Source: Streptomyces sp. CB02400
GTDB lineage: Bacteria; Actinomycetota; Actinomycetes; Streptomycetales; Streptomycetaceae
DNA: 64,000 nucleotides
Reading direction: 5' to 3'
NCBI RefSeq assembly: GCF_001905725.1
Contig: NZ_LIWB01000003.1
Span: 457,575-521,574 of the forward strand
Shown here: positions 33,345-44,151 of the stretch, in pieces
Layout of the letters: each line of letters begins with the position of its first letter
How positions within the stretch are numbered: position 1 is the first letter of the stretch
The notes under the pieces: generated by a model
Database searches by the model: none
The model's input: only the letters and a program-made list of their open reading frames with translations
Told to the model about the DNA's origin: nothing
Translations under genes and position numbers: made by a program

Positions 33345-33764
33345 CACACGGTTGCCGGATTTGGAGAGGGGGAATGTTTGTTGGATCCGGTAGTGTTAAC
33401 CTCAAGTCTGCACCCGACCCCACCATGGCGAGGTGCCTCGTGTCCCCGTCCGGGACAGACATTCTTCCGGGAGCCCCCCAAGCCGCACTGTGTTCTCTGC
33501 TACGTACGCGGGCAGTACGTCGCACGCGGACACTGAACGGCTCGACGATGGGGGTACCCCCTCTGGGGGAGCTTCGGAACAGGTGCGACCACGCCACGTG
33601 ACACTGGGTGCCACGGCTCGGGGAAGCGCCATCACCAGATATCTCTTCCGCCGTTCAGGCGGACAACCGCCCCGGCACGGTTCACACAGCAAGGACCGAT
33701 GCCGGACAGCACAACCGGTCGCCGAGCCAGACAGGCCGACGTCCGCTCCAGGGAAGGACCCTTC
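33345..33764 (+). promoter_or_regulatory. Long leader region of rho
   Basis: No gene is called in this 420-bp stretch. A TAGTGT at 33391-33396 followed by GTTAAC could be the -10 region, with no clear -35. The 23-bp palindrome-type repeat at 33550-33572 lies inside. A small open frame (33374-33601) covers much of the leader but has no support. Long rho leaders commonly carry autogenous Rho termination; that is inference here. Confidence 0.45.
33550..33572. repeat. Interspersed GC-rich repeat, copy in the rho leader
   Basis: A 23-bp unit made of GGGGGT-(A)-CCCCC palindrome plus TCTGGGGGAGC. It differs at one base from 34002-34024 within the rho coding region. It can fold as GGGGGTACCCCC or as CCCCCTCTGGGGG. 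Confidence 0.75.
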
Positions 33765-35834
33765 GTGAGCGACACCACCGATCTGATGGGCGCACGTGTC
33801 GAGGAGACCGCTGCCGCGCCCGCCACGGACGCTTCCGCGCCTGCCACCGGTGCCGGCTCCCGGCGGCGCCGCGGTACCGGCCTCGAGGGCATGGTGCTGG
33901 CCGAACTGCAGCAGGTCGCGTCCGGCCTCGGAATCAGGGGCACCGCGCGGATGCGCAAGAGCCAGCTGATCGAGGTCATCAAGGAGGCGCAGGCCGCCGG
34001 TGGGGGTGCCCCCTCTGGGGGAGCGGCCCCGGCCAAGGCCGAGTCCGCCGCCGAGACCAAGCCCAAGCGCCGTGCCACCTCCCGGACCCGTACCGGCGAG
34101 GCCGCCGAGAAGAAGGCCGACGCCAAGGCCGAGCAGGCCCCCGCCGAGAAGGCCGCGGCCCAGCAGCAGATCGAGATCCCGGGCCAGCCCTCCCCGAAGG
34201 CCTCCGGCCAGTCCGAGCAGGCCGAGGAGGCCGCTCCCGTCGAGCGCCGCCGCCGTCGCGCCACCGCCGAGGCGGGCGCCCCGGCCGCCGCCGCGACCGA
34301 GACGGTCACCGCCGAGGCGAAGGCCGAGCCCAAGGCCGAGGCCCCGGCCCAGCAGCAGTCGCAGCAGCAGGGCGACGCCAAGGGCGACCACGACGGCGGC
34401 GAGGGCCGCCGCCGCGACCGCCGTGAGCGCGGCCGCGACCGTGACCGTGGTGAGCGCGGCGACCGTGGTGAGCGCGGCGACCGCGGGGACCGTCGTGGCA
34501 AGGGCGACGACCAGCAGCAGGGCCAGGGCGGCCAGGGCCGTCAGCAGAACCAGCAGGGCGGCGGCGGCCGACAGGACCGTCAGCAGCACGACGACGACGA
34601 CTTCGAGGGCGGCCGTCGTGGCCGTCGCGGGCGCTACCGCGACCGCCGTGGCCGTCGTGGCCGCGACGAGATGGGCCAGGAGCCGCAGATCACCGAGGAC
34701 GACGTCCTGATCCCGGTCGCGGGCATCCTCGACATCCTCGACAACTACGCGTTCATCCGGACCTCCGGCTACCTGCCCGGTCCGAACGACGTGTACGTCT
34801 CCCTCGCCCAGGTCCGCAAGAACGGCCTGCGCAAGGGCGACCACGTCACCGGCGCCGTGCGCCAGCCCAAGGAGGGCGAGCGCCGCGAGAAGTTCAACGC
34901 GCTGGTCCGCCTGGACTCCGTCAACGGCATGGCGCCCGAACACGGCCGTGGCCGCCCGGAGTTCAACAAGCTCACCCCGCTGTACCCGCAGGACCGCCTC
35001 CGCCTGGAGACGGACCCCGGCGTCCTCACCACCCGGATCATCGACCTCGTGTCGCCGATCGGTAAGGGCCAGCGCGGTCTGATCGTGGCCCCGCCGAAGA
35101 CCGGCAAGACCATGATCATGCAGGCGATCGCCAACGCGATCACCCACAACAACCCCGAGTGCCACCTGATGGTCGTCCTCGTCGACGAGCGTCCGGAAGA
35201 GGTCACCGACATGCAGCGGTCGGTGAAGGGCGAGGTCATCTCCTCGACCTTCGACCGTCCCGCCGAGGACCACACCACGGTCGCCGAGCTCGCCATCGAG
35301 CGCGCCAAGCGCCTGGTGGAGCTGGGTCACGACGTCGTCGTGCTGCTCGACTCGATCACGCGTCTGGGCCGTGCGTACAACCTCGCCGCCCCGGCCTCCG
35401 GCCGCATCCTGTCCGGTGGTGTCGACTCGACCGCCCTGTACCCGCCGAAGCGCTTCTTCGGTGCGGCCCGCAACATCGAGGACGGCGGTTCGCTGACCAT
35501 CCTCGCCACCGCCCTGGTGGACACCGGGTCCCGCATGGACGAGGTGATCTTCGAGGAGTTCAAGGGCACCGGCAACATGGAGCTCAAGCTCGACCGGAAG
35601 CTCGCCGACAAGCGCATCTTCCCCGCGGTGGACGTCGACGCGTCCGGCACCCGCAAGGAGGAGATCCTGCTCGGCAACGAGGAACTGGCCGTCGTCTGGA
35701 AGCTGCGCCGGGTGCTGCACGCGCTCGACCAGCAGCAGGCGATCGAGCTGCTCCTCGACAAGATGAAGCAGACCAAGTCGAACGCCGAGTTCCTGATGCA
35801 GATCCAGAAGACGACGCCGGGCAACGGCGACTGA
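33765..35834 (+). CDS. rho: Transcription termination factor Rho
   Basis: This is a 689-residue hexameric RNA-dependent helicase that ends transcription. Residues about 40-80 are the Rho N-terminal helix bundle. Then comes an insertion of about 220 residues, Ala/Lys/Glu-rich and later Arg/Gly/Gln-rich (repeated GERGDR and RRGRR units), typical of actinobacterial Rho and able to bind RNA. The RNA-binding domain starts at about [31 protein letters not shown]. Walker A is [12 protein letters not shown] and Walker B is [21 protein letters not shown] 33765 has GGAAGGA upstream. A GC-rich interspersed repeat is embedded in frame (34002-34024). Confidence 0.97.
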   Translation: MSDTTDLMGARVEETAAAPATDASAPATGAGSRRRRGTGLEGMVLAELQQVASGLGIRGTARMRKSQLIEVIKEAQAAGGGAPSGGAAPAKAESAAETKPKRRATSRTRTGEAAEKKADAKAEQAPAEKAAAQQQIEIPGQPSPKASGQSEQAEEAAPVERRRRRATAEAGAPAAAATETVTAEAKAEPKAEAPAQQQSQQQGDAKGDHDGGEGRRRDRRERGRDRDRGERGDRGERGDRGDRRGKGDDQQQGQGGQGRQQNQQGGGGRQDRQQHDDDDFEGGRRGRRGRYRDRRGRRGRDEMGQEPQITEDDVLIPVAGILDILDNYAFIRTSGYLPGPNDVYVSLAQVRKNGLRKGDHVTGAVRQPKEGERREKFNALVRLDSVNGMAPEHGRGRPEFNKLTPLYPQDRLRLETDPGVLTTRIIDLVSPIGKGQRGLIVAPPKTGKTMIMQAIANAITHNNPECHLMVVLVDERPEEVTDMQRSVKGEVISSTFDRPAEDHTTVAELAIERAKRLVELGHDVVVLLDSITRLGRAYNLAAPASGRILSGGVDSTALYPPKRFFGAARNIEDGGSLTILATALVDTGSRMDEVIFEEFKGTGNMELKLDRKLADKRIFPAVDVDASGTRKEEILLGNEELAVVWKLRRVLHALDQQQAIELLLDKMKQTKSNAEFLMQIQKTTPGNGD
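34002..34024. repeat. Interspersed GC-rich repeat inside the rho coding sequence
   Basis: A 22/23 match to 33550-33572. It is read in frame and gives [10 protein letters not shown] in the disordered insertion, so it does not break the gene. Confidence 0.75.
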
Positions 35835-35862
35835 CGTCGCGCTTTCCCGTCGCGCTTTCCAC

Positions 35863-35898
35863 CGGAAGGGCCGCTCCCGCGAGGGGGCGGCCCTTCCG
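35863..35898 (+). terminator. Hairpin terminator after rho
   Basis: CGGAAGGGCCGC and GCGGCCCTTCCG form a perfect 12-bp stem with a 12-base loop, 28 bp after the rho stop. Confidence 0.8.
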
Positions 35899-36006
35899 CG
35901 TGCGGCGAGGGCTCCGCCGGCGGGACGATGGATGCCGTACGGCTGTGAGGGCCGGGTCTGACACCGGGTGCAGGGGGTAACCGACCGGGGACGAGCCGAG
36001 GAGCAC

Positions 36007-37080
36007 ATGTCTGCCGAGAGCACACCGGGCCACCGGGGCAAGGGGCGCCGGGGCCTGAAGGTCGCGGCCTGGACCGCCGCCGGCGTCGTCGCCCTCGGCG
36101 GCACCGGCGCCGGATACGTGTACTTAAAGCTCAACGGCAACATCGAGAGCCTCGACATCGACCGGGCCCTCGGCACCGACCGGCCCGAGAAGGCCGGCAA
36201 CGGCTCCGAGAACATCCTCGTCCTCGGCTCCGACACCCGCTCCGGCGGCAACAAGGAGCTCGGCGGCGGCACCGACGACGGAAGCGCCCGCTCCGACACC
36301 GCGATGATCGTGCACGTCCACGAGGGCCACAAGAAGGCGAGCGTGGTCTCCGTCCCGCGCGACACCGTCGTCGACCGTCCCGAGTGCACCGACACCGACG
36401 GCGGCACCCACCCCGCGGCGAGCGGTGTGATGTTCAACTCCGCCTACGCCACGGGCGGGGCGGCCTGCGCGGTGAAGACCGTCGAGTCGATCACCGACCT
36501 GCGCATGGACCACTACCTGGAGATCGACTTCACCGGCTTCCGGAAGATCGTCGACGAACTCGGCGGCGTCGAGGTCACCACCGGCGAGGACATCCACGAC
36601 CCCGACAGCCACCTCGACCTGGAGGCCGGCACCCACCGGCTCGACGGCGAACAGGCCCTCGCCCTGGTACGCACCCGGCACGGCGTCGGCGACGGCTCCG
36701 ACCTCGGTCGCATCCAGCTCCAGCAGGCCTTCGTCAAGGCCCTGGTACGGCAGGTCGGGGAGATCGGCGTCCTCACCGGCCCCAAGAAGCTGTACGACCT
36801 CGCCGACACCGCCACCAGGACCGTCACCACCGACTCCGACCTGGGCTCGGTCAACGCCCTGATGTCCTTCGCGTCCGGCCTGAAGAACATCACCCCCGCC
36901 GGCCTGCACATGATCACCCTGCCGGTTACCTACGACCCGGCCGACGCCAACCGGGTCCTGATCGAGAAGACCAAGGCCCAGCAGGTCTGGAACGCCCTGA
37001 AGAACGACCAGCCGATCCCGGCGACGGCCACAGAGGAAACGGCCACCGGTGAAGCAAAGGGCTTGGTGAGAGGCTTTTAA
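36007..37080 (+). CDS. LCP (LytR-CpsA-Psr) family cell-wall ligase
   Basis: This 357-residue enzyme transfers lipid-linked glycopolymers onto peptidoglycan outside the membrane. A short cytoplasmic basic stretch precedes one membrane helix (AAWTAAGVVALGGTGAGYVYL, about 17-38). The LCP domain begins at NILVLGSDTRSGG, with ARSDTAMIVHVHEG, KASVVSVPRDTVVD and LVRTRHGVGDGSDLGRIQLQQAFVKAL as the conserved Asp/Arg-containing lipid-phosphate motifs. GAGGAG precedes ATG 36007. The partner enzyme making the lipid carrier may be the WecA/TagO homologue at 42503. Confidence 0.92.
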   Translation: MSAESTPGHRGKGRRGLKVAAWTAAGVVALGGTGAGYVYLKLNGNIESLDIDRALGTDRPEKAGNGSENILVLGSDTRSGGNKELGGGTDDGSARSDTAMIVHVHEGHKKASVVSVPRDTVVDRPECTDTDGGTHPAASGVMFNSAYATGGAACAVKTVESITDLRMDHYLEIDFTGFRKIVDELGGVEVTTGEDIHDPDSHLDLEAGTHRLDGEQALALVRTRHGVGDGSDLGRIQLQQAFVKALVRQVGEIGVLTGPKKLYDLADTATRTVTTDSDLGSVNALMSFASGLKNITPAGLHMITLPVTYDPADANRVLIEKTKAQQVWNALKNDQPIPATATEETATGEAKGLVRGF

Positions 37081-37276
37081 GGGGCGCGGGTCTGTATCGA
37101 TATGCGGCTCCGCCGCGTGGGCGCGAGAAACCACAGACGGCCCGCAGGGAACAAACAACGGCAACCCCCGGTTTTGGGAGAGGACGCCAGTCCTGGCAGA
37201 CTGGTGAGTCGGCCCCGGTTCACGCCCCCGCACCCCGCGGCAGCGACCCGGTGCCCTCCCGAACCTAGGAGACACC

Positions 37277-37498
37277 TTGAAGCGCGACATCCACCCCGAG
37301 TACGTCGAGACGCAGGTCAGCTGCACCTGTGGCGCGTCGTTCACCACCCGCAGCACGCTCCCCGGCGGCACCATCCGCGCCGAGGTCTGCTCCGAGTGCC
37401 ACCCGTTCTACACGGGCAAGCAGAAGATCCTCGACACCGGTGGCCGTGTGGCCCGCTTCGAGGCCCGCTTCGGCAAGGCCGCCGGCTCCAAGAAGTAG
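37277..37498 (+). CDS. rpmE: 50S ribosomal protein bL31, zinc-binding form
   Basis: This 73-residue ribosomal protein of the large subunit has the zinc-binding cysteines C16, C18, C37 and C40 (SCTCGASF and CSECHPF). It is therefore the zinc form, while a zinc-free paralogue usually exists elsewhere under Zur control. It starts with TTG; AGGAG lies six bases before. Residues [23 protein letters not shown] are family hallmarks. It is followed by a strong terminator. Confidence 0.97.
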   Translation: MKRDIHPEYVETQVSCTCGASFTTRSTLPGGTIRAEVCSECHPFYTGKQKILDTGGRVARFEARFGKAAGSKK

Positions 37499-37510
37499 CG
37501 AGCCCCATAC

Positions 37511-37563
37511 CGCCGGTCCACGGCCGCGCCCCCGCCCGGGGGCAGGCCGGGACCGGCGTTTTT
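37511..37563 (+). terminator. Intrinsic terminator after rpmE
   Basis: The outer 9-bp stem CGCCGGTCC/GGACCGGCG encloses an inner CGGCC..GCCCCC/GGGGGC..GGCCG stem. A run of five Ts follows directly. Confidence 0.9.
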
Positions 37564-37603
37564 GGTCGCCCGCCCTTCACCCACGTAATCGCAGGAGCCC
37601 AAG

Positions 37604-38671
37604 ATGTTCGAGGCCGTCGAGGAACTCGTCGCCGAGCACGCCGACCTGGAGAAGAAGCTCGCCGACCCGTCGGTCCACGCCGACCAGGCCAACGCGCGCA
37701 AGCTGAACAAGCGCTACGCCGAGCTCACCCCGATCGTCGCCACGTACCGCTCCTGGAAGCAGACGGGCGACGACATCGAGACCGCGCGCGAACTGGCCGC
37801 CGACGACCCCGACTTCGCCGCCGAGGTCAAGGACCTGGAGAAGCAGCGCGAGGAGTTCACCGAGAAGCTCCGCCTGCTGCTGGTCCCGCGCGACCCCAGC
37901 GACGACAAGGACGTCATCCTCGAGATCAAGGCGGGCGCGGGCGGCGACGAGTCCGCCCTGTTCGCCGGCGACCTGCTGCGCATGTACCTGCGGTACGCCG
38001 AGCGCGTCGGCTGGAAGACCGAGATCATCGACGCCACCGAGTCCGAGCTGGGCGGCTACAAGGACGTCCAGGTGGCCGTGAAGGCCCGCGGGCAGACCGA
38101 GCCCGGCCAGGGCGTGTGGGCCCGGCTGAAGTACGAGGGCGGCGTGCACCGCGTGCAGCGCGTGCCGGCCACCGAGTCGCAGGGCCGCATCCACACCTCC
38201 GCCGCCGGTGTCCTGGTGACCCCCGAGGCGGAGGAGGTCGACGTCGAGATCAACCCGAACGACCTGCGCATCGACGTCTACCGGTCCTCCGGCCCCGGCG
38301 GGCAGTCCGTCAACACCACCGACTCCGCCGTGCGCATCACGCACATCCCGACCGGAGTCGTCGCCTCCTGCCAGAACGAGAAGAGCCAGCTCCAGAACAA
38401 GGAGCAGGCACTGCGTATCCTGCGCTCCAGGCTGCTCGCGGCGGCGCAGGAGGAGGCGGAGCGGGAGGCCGCCGACGCCCGTCGCAGCCAGGTCCGTACC
38501 GTCGACCGCTCCGAGAAGATCCGTACGTACAACTTCCCGGAGAACCGCATCTCGGACCACCGCGTCGGCTTCAAGGCGTACAACCTCGACCAGGTCCTGG
38601 ACGGCGAGCTCGCCGCGGTGATCCAGGCCTGTGTCGACGCGGACTCCGCCGCCAAGCTCGCCGCCGCGTAA
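37604..38671 (+). CDS. prfA: Peptide chain release factor 1
   Basis: This 355-residue factor recognises UAA and UAG and releases the finished protein. The GGQ motif is in [20 protein letters not shown] (about residue 227), and the codon-recognition region with an R-x-P-A-T stretch reads [14 protein letters not shown]. It lies 40 bp past the rpmE terminator and 27 bp before prmC, which methylates its GGQ glutamine, so the pair form a functional unit. Confidence 0.97.
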   Translation: MFEAVEELVAEHADLEKKLADPSVHADQANARKLNKRYAELTPIVATYRSWKQTGDDIETARELAADDPDFAAEVKDLEKQREEFTEKLRLLLVPRDPSDDKDVILEIKAGAGGDESALFAGDLLRMYLRYAERVGWKTEIIDATESELGGYKDVQVAVKARGQTEPGQGVWARLKYEGGVHRVQRVPATESQGRIHTSAAGVLVTPEAEEVDVEINPNDLRIDVYRSSGPGGQSVNTTDSAVRITHIPTGVVASCQNEKSQLQNKEQALRILRSRLLAAAQEEAEREAADARRSQVRTVDRSEKIRTYNFPENRISDHRVGFKAYNLDQVLDGELAAVIQACVDADSAAKLAAA

Positions 38672-38698
38672 ATCCCGTAGACAGCCCGGAGGACCGTC

Positions 38699-39544
38699 GT
38701 GAACCTGCTGCTCGCCGAGGTGGCCCAGGCCACCCAGCGGCTCGCCGACGCCGGCGTGCCCTCTCCGCGCACCGACGCGGAGGAGCTCGCCGCGTTCGTG
38801 CACGGCGTCAAGCGCGGCGAGCTGCACACCGTGAAGGACTCCGACTTCGACGCCCGGTACTGGGAGGTCATCGCCCGCCGTGAGGCGCGCGAGCCGCTCC
38901 AGCACATCACCGGGCGGGCGTACTTCCGCTACCTGGAGCTCCAGGTGGGTCCCGGAGTGTTCGTGCCGCGGCCCGAGACCGAGTCGGTGGTCGGCTGGGC
39001 GATAGACGCCGTCCGCGCGATGGACGTCGTCGAGCCCTGCATCGTCGACCTGTGCACCGGCTCGGGCGCCATCGCGCTCGCGCTCGCGCAGGAGGTGCCG
39101 CGCTCGCGCGTGTACGCCGTGGAGCTGTCCGAGGACGCCCTGAGGTGGACCCGCAAGAACATGGAGGGGTCCAGGGTCGAGCTGCGCCAGGGAGACGCCC
39201 TGACGGCCTTCCCGGACCTCGACGGACAGGTCGACCTGGTCGTCTCCAACCCGCCGTACATCCCGCTCACCGAGTGGGAGTACGTCGCCCCGGAGGCCCG
39301 CGACTACGACCCCGACCTCGCGCTGTTCTCCGGTGAGGACGGCCTCGACCTGATCCGCGGCCTGGAGCGCACCGCGCACCGGCTGCTGCGGCCCGGCGGG
39401 GTGGTCGTCGTCGAGCACGCCGACACCCAGGGCGGACAGGTGCCGTGGATCTTCGCCGAGGAACGAGGGTGGGCCGACGCGGCCGACCATCCCGACCTGA
39501 ACAGGCGCCCCCGGTTCGCCACCGCCCGCAAGGCGCTGCCGTGA
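38699..39544 (+). CDS. prmC: Release factor glutamine methyltransferase
   Basis: This 281-residue SAM-dependent enzyme methylates the GGQ glutamine of release factors. Motif I reads VDLCTGSGAIALALA and the catalytic NPPY motif is VVSNPPYIPL (about 182-191). An N-terminal helical domain with LQHITGRAYFR contacts the substrate. GTG 38699 follows GGAGG. It lies directly after its substrate gene prfA. Confidence 0.96.
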   Translation: MNLLLAEVAQATQRLADAGVPSPRTDAEELAAFVHGVKRGELHTVKDSDFDARYWEVIARREAREPLQHITGRAYFRYLELQVGPGVFVPRPETESVVGWAIDAVRAMDVVEPCIVDLCTGSGAIALALAQEVPRSRVYAVELSEDALRWTRKNMEGSRVELRQGDALTAFPDLDGQVDLVVSNPPYIPLTEWEYVAPEARDYDPDLALFSGEDGLDLIRGLERTAHRLLRPGGVVVVEHADTQGGQVPWIFAEERGWADAADHPDLNRRPRFATARKALP

Positions 39545-39597
39545 GCACCCCGCATACTTCATTCCCCCAGCAGCACCCGTACGAGGAGGCCCGCTAG

Positions 39598-40245
39598 ATG
39601 GCTCGGCGATACGACACCAACGACGCGACCGACCGCACGACCGGTCTGCGCGAGGCCGCGTCCGCCGTCCGCCGGGGCGAGCTCGTGGTGCTGCCGACGG
39701 ACACCGTGTACGGGATCGGCGCCGACGCGTTCACCTCGGAGGCCGTCGCCGATCTGCTGGACGCCAAGGGCCGGGGCCGCAACATGCCCACGCCCGTCCT
39801 CATCGGCTCCCCGAACACCCTGCACGGCCTGGTCACCGACTTCTCCGAGCTGGCCTGGGAGCTGGTCGACGCGTTCTGGCCGGGCGCGCTGACGCTGGTC
39901 GCCAGGCACCAGCCGTCGCTCCAGTGGGACCTCGGGGACACCCGGGGCACGGTCGCCGTGCGGATGCCGCTGCACCCGGTCGCCATCGAGCTGCTCACCG
40001 AGGTCGGGCCCATGGCCGTCTCGTCCGCGAACCTCACCGGGCACCCGGCGCCGGAGAACTGCGACGCCGCGCAGGAGATGCTCGGCGACTCCGTCTCCGT
40101 GTACCTGGACGGCGGGCCCACCCCCGGGAACGTGCCCTCCTCCATCGTCGACGTCACCCGGCCCGTGCCCGTGCTGCTGCGCGAGGGCGCGATCTCGCCG
40201 GAGGAGCTGCGCAAGGTGGTACCCGACCTCGAGGTGGCGAATTGA
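39598..40245 (+). CDS. L-threonylcarbamoyladenylate synthase (Sua5/YrdC/YwlC)
   Basis: This 215-residue enzyme activates threonine with bicarbonate and ATP for the t6A modification at position 37 of ANN-reading tRNAs. The signature is LPTDTVYGIGADAF near residue 31, and the basic pocket includes KGRGRNMPTPVLI. The SSANLTGHPAP segment follows the typical VAVRMPLHPVA. It lacks the extra C-terminal Sua5 domain. GAGGAGG precedes the ATG. The stop overlaps the TTG of the next gene. Confidence 0.93.
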   Translation: MARRYDTNDATDRTTGLREAASAVRRGELVVLPTDTVYGIGADAFTSEAVADLLDAKGRGRNMPTPVLIGSPNTLHGLVTDFSELAWELVDAFWPGALTLVARHQPSLQWDLGDTRGTVAVRMPLHPVAIELLTEVGPMAVSSANLTGHPAPENCDAAQEMLGDSVSVYLDGGPTPGNVPSSIVDVTRPVPVLLREGAISPEELRKVVPDLEVAN

Positions 40246-40919
40246 CGGCCCCTGAGTCGGGGCGTGGCATAGGCAACGGGGAATCCAGCGCGGAGATCAC
40301 GACGACCTTCGGTTTCCCGCGCGACACCTTCCGCATCCTCCACGTCAGTACCGGAAACGTGTGCCGCTCGCCCGTCACCGAGCGGCTGACCCGGCATTTC
40401 GTGAGCCAGCGGCTGGGGATCCTGGGCGGCGGGCTGATCGTGGAGAGCGCGGGGACCTGGGGGCACGAGGGTGCGCCCATGGAGGCCCATGCGGAGACCG
40501 TGCTGGCGGAGTTCGGGGCGGACGCCTCGGGGTTCGTGGGGCGGGAGCTGCTGGACGAGCATGTGATCCGGGCGGATCTCGTGCTGACCGCTACGCGGGA
40601 CCACCGGGCGCAGGTCATTTCCATGGGGCATTCCGCGGGGCTGCGGACGTTCACGTTGAAGGAGTTCACCCGGCTGGTCAACGCGATCGATCCGGCGACT
40701 CTGCCGTCGTTGGACGAGGGGCTGGTCATGCGGGCGCGTGCGCTGGTGCGGGCTGCCGCGGCTCTACGCGGGTGGCTGTTGGCGCCGACGGCTGAGGCGG
40801 ATGAGGTGTACGACCCGTACGGGGCGCCGCTGACGTTCTTCCGGTCGATCGGGGACGAGATATTCGAGGCGCTGGACCCTGTGGTGACCGCGCTGACCGG
40901 GGTGCCTGCTCGGGCGTAG
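40242..40919 (+). CDS. Low-molecular-weight phosphatase-like protein lacking the catalytic Cys
   Basis: This 225-residue protein has the LMW protein-tyrosine-phosphatase/arsenate reductase fold. The usual P-loop (VCxGNxCRSP) reads HVSTGNVCRSP here, so Ser36 sits at the nucleophile position while Arg42 and the rest of the loop are kept. The general-acid Asp-Pro pair is present (D191, in YDPYGAP). With Ser in place of Cys the normal phosphocysteine chemistry should fail, so it may be a binding protein or use another mechanism. TTG 40242 overlaps the sua5 stop. A 14-residue insert (about 11-24) precedes the fold. Confidence 0.82.
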   Translation: MTAPESGRGIGNGESSAEITTTFGFPRDTFRILHVSTGNVCRSPVTERLTRHFVSQRLGILGGGLIVESAGTWGHEGAPMEAHAETVLAEFGADASGFVGRELLDEHVIRADLVLTATRDHRAQVISMGHSAGLRTFTLKEFTRLVNAIDPATLPSLDEGLVMRARALVRAAAALRGWLLAPTAEADEVYDPYGAPLTFFRSIGDEIFEALDPVVTALTGVPARA

Positions 40920-40963
40920 GCGTCCGGCTGCCGGGGTGGGTTCGCAGGGCCTCTGGTGTTGTT

Positions 40964-41010
40964 CCGCTGTGCCCACCCGTTCCGCCTTGCGGAACGACTG
41001 CCCACAGCGG
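40964..41010. repeat. Cruciform-type interspersed repeat
   Basis: Outer arms CCGCTGTG (40964-40971) and CACAGCGG (41003-41010) enclose the inner perfect hairpin CGTTCCGC-CTT-GCGGAACG (40978-40996). I recognise this motif as a repeat common between genes in Streptomyces chromosomes. It may also end transcription from the upstream gene. Confidence 0.75.
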
Positions 41011-41125
41011 CGGCGGGGGTGGGTGATCGCCCACAGCGACGCGGGTGCCCACATCGAGGCGGGCGGGGTGACTGGTCGCGGCGGGGCGGGGGCGATTTCT
41101 GGGGGTTCGGCATACATTGGGCGGT

Positions 41126-42364
<1,239 letters not shown>

Positions 42365-42502
42365 ACGGGCCGGTTCCGGGGTAGGCGGCACGGATGCACA
42401 GTCACGCGTGCAACCATCGTCGCTACCCGGAAGTCCCCACTCATATGCGTGCCTCGCTAGGGTGTGGGGCTGTGATGGCCAGCGAGACCTGTGGGGAAGC
42501 CC

Positions 42503-43828
42503 GTGCGTGAATACCTGCTGACGCTCTGCATCACGGCCGCGGTGACGTACCTGCTGACAGGGCCGGTACGGAAGTTCGCGATCGTGGCGGGGGCGATGCC
42601 GGAGATCCGGGCACGTGACGTGCACCGGGAACCCACTCCGCGGCTCGGCGGTATCGCCATGTTCTTCGGCCTGTGCGCGGGCCTGCTGACCGCCGGCCAC
42701 CTCACCAACCTGGGCCAGCTCTTCGAGAAGTCCAACGAGCCGCGGGCGCTGCTCTCCGGGGCCGCGCTGATCTGGCTGATCGGTGTGCTGGACGACAAGT
42801 TCGAGATCGACGCGCTGATCAAGCTGGGCGGTCAGATGATCGCCGCGGGCGTGATGGTCATGCAGGGTCTGACGATCCTGTGGCTGCCCATCCCGGGCGT
42901 CGGCACGGTCGCGCTGACCCAGTGGCAGGGCACCCTGCTCACGGTGGCGCTGGTCGTCATCACCATCAACGCGGTCAACTTCGTGGACGGCCTCGACGGC
43001 CTCGCCGCCGGCATGGTGTGCATCGCGGCGGCCGCGTTCTTCATGTACGCCTACCGCATCTGGTACTCGTACGGCATCGAGGCCGCCGCCCCCGCGACGC
43101 TGTTCGCGGCCATCCTGATGGGCATGTGCCTGGGCTTCCTGCCGCACAACATGCACCCCGCGCGGATCTTCATGGGCGACTCGGGCTCGATGCTGATCGG
43201 TCTGGTCCTGGCGGCGGGCGCGATCTCCATCACGGGACAGGTGGACCCGGACAGCCTGTTCGGCGGGTCCGAGCGCAGCACGGTGCACCAGATGGTGCCG
43301 GTCTACATCCCGCTGGTGATGCCGCTGACGATCATCGCGATCCCGGCCGCCGACCTGATCCTGGCGATCGTGCGGCGCACCTGGCGCGGCCAGTCGCCGT
43401 TCGCGGCGGACCGGGGGCACCTGCACCACCGGCTGCTGGAGATCGGCCACTCGCACAGCCGGGCGGTGCTGATCATGTACTTCTGGTCGGCGCTGATCGC
43501 CTTCGGCGCGCTGACCTACTCCGTGAACTCGGCGTCGATGTGGATCGTGCTGGGCGTCGTCATCCTCTCCACGCTCGGCCTCGTCCTGCTTCTGCTGCCG
43601 CGCTTCACGCCGCGCGCCCCGCGCTGGGCGGAGGCCTTCGTCCCGCCGCGCTACCGGCGCCGCCGTCGGACGGCCCTGGCCGCCGCCCCGGACACGTCGG
43701 TCCCGGCGGACCCCGGGTCCACCGACGACGACCACCGCACCCCGGTCGCCGCGGGTGTCTCCGGCGTCAACGGCGCGACCGCCGTCGGCCCCCGCGCACG
43801 CCTGGCCGACCGATCACGGGCAAGGTAA
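42503..43828 (+). CDS. Undecaprenyl-phosphate N-acetyl-hexosamine 1-phosphate transferase (WecA/TagO/MraY family)
   Basis: This 441-residue polytopic membrane enzyme with about 11 helices starts a cell-wall glycopolymer by linking a sugar phosphate to the lipid carrier. Motifs: VREYLLTLC start, GVLDDKFEID (the DD pair that binds Mg), NAVNFVDGLDGLAAG, FMGDSGSMLIG and DRGHLHHRLLEIGHS (the His-rich loop). A disordered tail of about 65 residues, rich in Ala, Pro and Arg, follows the last helix. GTG 42503 has GGGGAAG upstream; a GTG four codons earlier is possible. It can supply substrate for LCP ligases such as the one at 36007. Confidence 0.92.
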   Translation: MREYLLTLCITAAVTYLLTGPVRKFAIVAGAMPEIRARDVHREPTPRLGGIAMFFGLCAGLLTAGHLTNLGQLFEKSNEPRALLSGAALIWLIGVLDDKFEIDALIKLGGQMIAAGVMVMQGLTILWLPIPGVGTVALTQWQGTLLTVALVVITINAVNFVDGLDGLAAGMVCIAAAAFFMYAYRIWYSYGIEAAAPATLFAAILMGMCLGFLPHNMHPARIFMGDSGSMLIGLVLAAGAISITGQVDPDSLFGGSERSTVHQMVPVYIPLVMPLTIIAIPAADLILAIVRRTWRGQSPFAADRGHLHHRLLEIGHSHSRAVLIMYFWSALIAFGALTYSVNSASMWIVLGVVILSTLGLVLLLLPRFTPRAPRWAEAFVPPRYRRRRRTALAAAPDTSVPADPGSTDDDHRTPVAAGVSGVNGATAVGPRARLADRSRAR

Positions 43829-44151
43829 GAATCCGACTAGAGCATTGCCAAGTCGTGGGGCCCCGATGGGTCCCCGTTGGGTCCCTGTTGGGTGTGCAAA
43901 CTGCCCCAATACCAGACAAAGAGGCCGCGTTCTCGCTCAGACGCGCAGATTCACTCTCATGTGTGACAGTGAGCACACCAGGCAGGTAAAGACTGCATCA
44001 AATAGTTTGTGATACCGTTCACGAGAACCCCGGATAGAGCCGAAGGACCGCAGTGCGACGGTTCACCGGCGCGAGGAATTCACCCTCGGCCCGGGGGTCT
44101 ACGCTCGTCCATGACGACACCCTGCCCCCTGTGAAAAGCGGAGTTGCCGCC
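43829..44151. other. 323-bp gap before the atp locus
   Basis: No gene. An 11-bp unit (gatgGGTCCCC, gttGGGTCCCT, gttGGGT) recurs almost three times at 43865-43896. An AT-rich stretch at 43990-44015 (catcaaatagtttgtgatacc) is a plausible promoter region for atpI, although I cannot place the elements with certainty. Confidence 0.5.

Noticed and set aside
33374..33601. Possible rho leader peptide of 75 codons
   Set aside because: Codon use and sequence do not look selected, and it spans an interspersed repeat; kept as part of the leader only.
33402..36437. 1011-codon minus-strand frame across rho
   Set aside because: It mirrors the repetitive rho sequence and has no start site or family likeness.
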